Assembly: GCA_964606415.1 (NCBI GenBank) | Contig: CAZSGN010000027.1 | Coordinates: 1 to 16,575 of the forward strand | Length of the DNA: 16,575 bases | Origin: CAZSGN01 sp964606415 | GTDB taxonomy: Bacteria; Bacteroidota; Bacteroidia; Bacteroidales; JBBRXJ01 | Reading direction: 5' to 3' | In this document: positions 14,656 to 16,575 of the stretch, one piece after another | Position numbering within the stretch: the first letter of the stretch is position 1 | How the letters are laid out: the number at the start of each line of letters is the position of its first letter | Notes under the pieces: generated by a model | Seen by the model: the letters and a program-made list of their open reading frames with translations, nothing else | Databases searched by the model: none | Told to the model about the DNA's origin: nothing | Program-made: the position numbers and the translations under genes

Positions 14656-16413
14656 CTATTCTTTGACAAACGATGCTGATTGTATACTTCCTTCTAATCT
14701 CAGCATAACAAAATACAATCCTGGTGAAAGAGAAGAAATATCAATTCTTTGGCTCCCTGATATCTGTTTATCAATAACCAATTGCCCTGTATTGTTCAGG
14801 ACAGATAATTGTCCTTTGTTAAAGTCATCCGGAAACTTAATATAATCAGATGCCGGATTAGGCATAATAACAAACTGATTTTTAGTCGGCTGGATAGATG
14901 AATTAACGCCAATCGGCTCATTGTAATTACCCCAGGTTACCAAAAAACCATCATGAACACCAGCCGCAGCAGGCTGAGGTGCATCATTTGTCGTAATAAT
15001 CTCCCCCGTAAAAACTTCACCCACCAATGCCTTAATTCCATTTCTATACGCCATTCCCCAGGCTGCACCCTCGCAATTATTTTTTGAAAAGACCGTCCAG
15101 ACATTTCTCGCAGACCAGTCTTGATTCATCTCCATAAAAAAAGGTTCGGCATATGGTGTTTGAGAGGTCATCGCTCCCACAGTCATTCCATTAATGCTTT
15201 TATTACTTCTGTTATAAATATAATCCTGTGTATAACCGCTCATATAAACAATCCCATCCTCATCAGCATCAATTCCTTTTATTTGAATCTGCCTTGGTTT
15301 AACCAAACTATTATCCTCCGTTTCCCGCGACAATAATGCTTGTCCCTTTAAAATATCTCCATTTACCGGATCAAAACGGGCAAAATAAGCATGGTCCATA
15401 CCAGCACCCATATTAATAGCCTGGCTATATACATCTCCTGTATTACAAGTCACATCAGGACGATCAGTAATGTCCTTTGGCCCAAGCTTCCATAAATGAT
15501 CTCCTCCATGTATATATCCTCCCATATAAAGGTACCCATCTTCCCCTATTGTCATAACCTGTACCCTCGAGTCTGCAAAATGATTTTGATCGTAACAGGC
15601 TTCCGCAGACCAGCCATAATTTTTCCACTGCAAGTTCCCGGAATAATTATATGCCCGCATAAAAGGGACATGAATAGGATGATCTTCTATCCCTCCATGA
15701 GGCGCATGTTCTGCATTCCAACCTCCAAAAATCACCAATTGATTATTACCATCAACAGCTATATCCATGGGATATTCATCATTGGAAAGAAAATCGTATA
15801 AACGGTCACCCTCGCTATTATAAACATAGACATAGCATTCAGGTGGATCAACATACCAATATTTGACAGGCACCTGCATGGTAGCAACTGTTCCATCCTT
15901 TCCTATACTAACCCGCGACAGTGACCTGACATATCGGGGTTTCACAGCGGCATCAGCAAATTCCTGATAAAAGTTGGTCGTATGAGCCTCCGGCGTTCCG
16001 GTTTTTATAGTAGTATCCTTCCATAGAAAATCATTCGCTTCAGCATTAAGTACAGCCACACCAAAATTACCACATACTGCAATTTGTCCCTGTTCTCCTA
16101 CCTCCACATCAAAAACTGAATCTTTAATACGCGTTACTGACAACACTGATTTACCATCCATTGCATACCTAATAATCACACCAGTACCACCACCCAATAA
16201 ATTGGTGGAAGTTAGACCATCCGGATTATAACTCTCCGGCAAAATGCCAACAACAACAATACTTCCGTCAGGAGCGACATCTACCCCGTTAATCTCCTCG
16301 GAAATCTCGCTACTACCAATATAAGTAGAGGTTGTTATCTGAAAATCCTGGGCTTCAAGCCGTATAACAACCAAAAACAAAATAATGACATAATAAATAT
16401 TACTTCGTTTCAT
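14656..16413 (-). CDS. T9SS-exported beta-propeller-type protein of unknown function
   Basis: The 585-residue protein has a Sec signal peptide (1-21, ending LEA) and a C-terminal type IX sorting domain over about the last 70 residues (NPASDYIKF, LSPGLYFVMLRLEG, SASFVKE). Between them are repeated short strands of the V-PDGSIVVVG, GKDGTVAT, VDGNNQLVIFGG, GEDGYLYMGG and DEDGIVYMSG type, which suggest a beta-propeller of the SBBP/NHL-like kind. Conserved catalytic residues are not recognisable. Being first in a likely unit with a GH28-like lipoprotein, a role in surface carbohydrate binding is possible, but this rests on context only. Confidence 0.78.
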   Translation of the reverse strand: MKRSNIYYVIILFLVVIRLEAQDFQITTSTYIGSSEISEEINGVDVAPDGSIVVVGILPESYNPDGLTSTNLLGGGTGVIIRYAMDGKSVLSVTRIKDSVFDVEVGEQGQIAVCGNFGVAVLNAEANDFLWKDTTIKTGTPEAHTTNFYQEFADAAVKPRYVRSLSRVSIGKDGTVATMQVPVKYWYVDPPECYVYVYNSEGDRLYDFLSNDEYPMDIAVDGNNQLVIFGGWNAEHAPHGGIEDHPIHVPFMRAYNYSGNLQWKNYGWSAEACYDQNHFADSRVQVMTIGEDGYLYMGGYIHGGDHLWKLGPKDITDRPDVTCNTGDVYSQAINMGAGMDHAYFARFDPVNGDILKGQALLSRETEDNSLVKPRQIQIKGIDADEDGIVYMSGYTQDYIYNRSNKSINGMTVGAMTSQTPYAEPFFMEMNQDWSARNVWTVFSKNNCEGAAWGMAYRNGIKALVGEVFTGEIITTNDAPQPAAAGVHDGFLVTWGNYNEPIGVNSSIQPTKNQFVIMPNPASDYIKFPDDFNKGQLSVLNNTGQLVIDKQISGSQRIDISSLSPGLYFVMLRLEGSIQSASFVKE

Positions 16414-16575
16414 TGTATATTGTTTTAAAATTTAAAAAAACGCCTAAAACCATGGCATAGATGTTCCTGATATCTGGTTACCCCTATTTACTTCTTATCC
16501 TAAAGATAATCATTTAGTCCAAATCACTAGCATCCGAAAGTTAATATTTTAAAAAGCCCTCAGAATCCTGTATTT
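16414..16575. other. Intergenic end of the window, nothing supported
   Basis: This AT-rich stretch upstream of the T9SS protein holds no convincing ORF, hairpin or TAnnTTTG / TTG promoter pair. It must contain the start of that gene's transcript unless transcription comes from beyond the window. Confidence 0.4.

Noticed and set aside
1..16575. CRISPR array or further tRNA genes
   Set aside because: No regularly spaced direct repeats and no second cloverleaf were seen when reading both strands.

Overview
The window looks like a chromosomal segment of an AT-rich member of the Bacteroidota. Two secreted proteins end in type IX secretion (T9SS) sorting domains, there are several lipoprotein-type signal peptides, genes lack Shine-Dalgarno sites, and putative promoters follow the TTG / TAnnTTTG pattern of this phylum. 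The families resemble those of marine or anaerobic polysaccharide degraders (Marinilabiliales-like), but I cannot name the species. There are 15 protein genes and one partial tRNA.

Layout. 1-60: 3' part of a tRNA-Val (TAC), then a terminator. 61-525 has no gene. It holds a 192-bp MITE-like element (204-395, 13-bp perfect terminal inverted repeats, an internal hairpin and a dispersed-repeat segment) and a second strong hairpin/terminator. 526-933 (+): bacteriohemerythrin. 930-3614 (-): shikimate operon aroB-aroD-aroC, converging on the hemerythrin gene with a 4-bp overlap. 3818-7002 (-): two tandem GH28-like beta-helix lipoproteins behind one plausible promoter. 7249-9768 (-): a cysteine-rich ArsM-like methyltransferase homologue, a DUF6132-type two-Cys membrane protein, a membrane-anchored thioredoxin, and a ZIP metal transporter (zupT). 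9897-12908 (+): a seven-bladed YCF48-like T9SS protein, a nickel superoxide dismutase with a Sec signal peptide, and a PAS histidine kinase. 12985-16413 (-): a third GH28-like lipoprotein and a T9SS-exported beta-propeller-type protein.

How the genes work together. aroB, aroD and aroC cover DAHP to 3-dehydroquinate, 3-dehydroquinate to 3-dehydroshikimate, and EPSP to chorismate. The three GH28-like proteins are probably envelope lipoproteins acting on uronic-acid-type polysaccharides, but all have lost the canonical His and Arg/Lys subsites, so the substrate is open. No SusC/SusD pair is present, so this is not a classical PUL as far as the window shows. Thioredoxin and the DUF6132 protein form a tight pair and, with the ArsM-like protein, suggest thiol or metalloid chemistry at the inner membrane.

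Most notable: (1) the Ni-SOD, whose predicted signal-peptidase site lies immediately before the nickel-hook histidine; (2) the ArsM-like protein, which keeps two family cysteines but has lost the glycine-rich SAM motif; (3) the GH28-like trio; (4) the MITE-like element, whose hairpin pairs fully only as minus-strand RNA.
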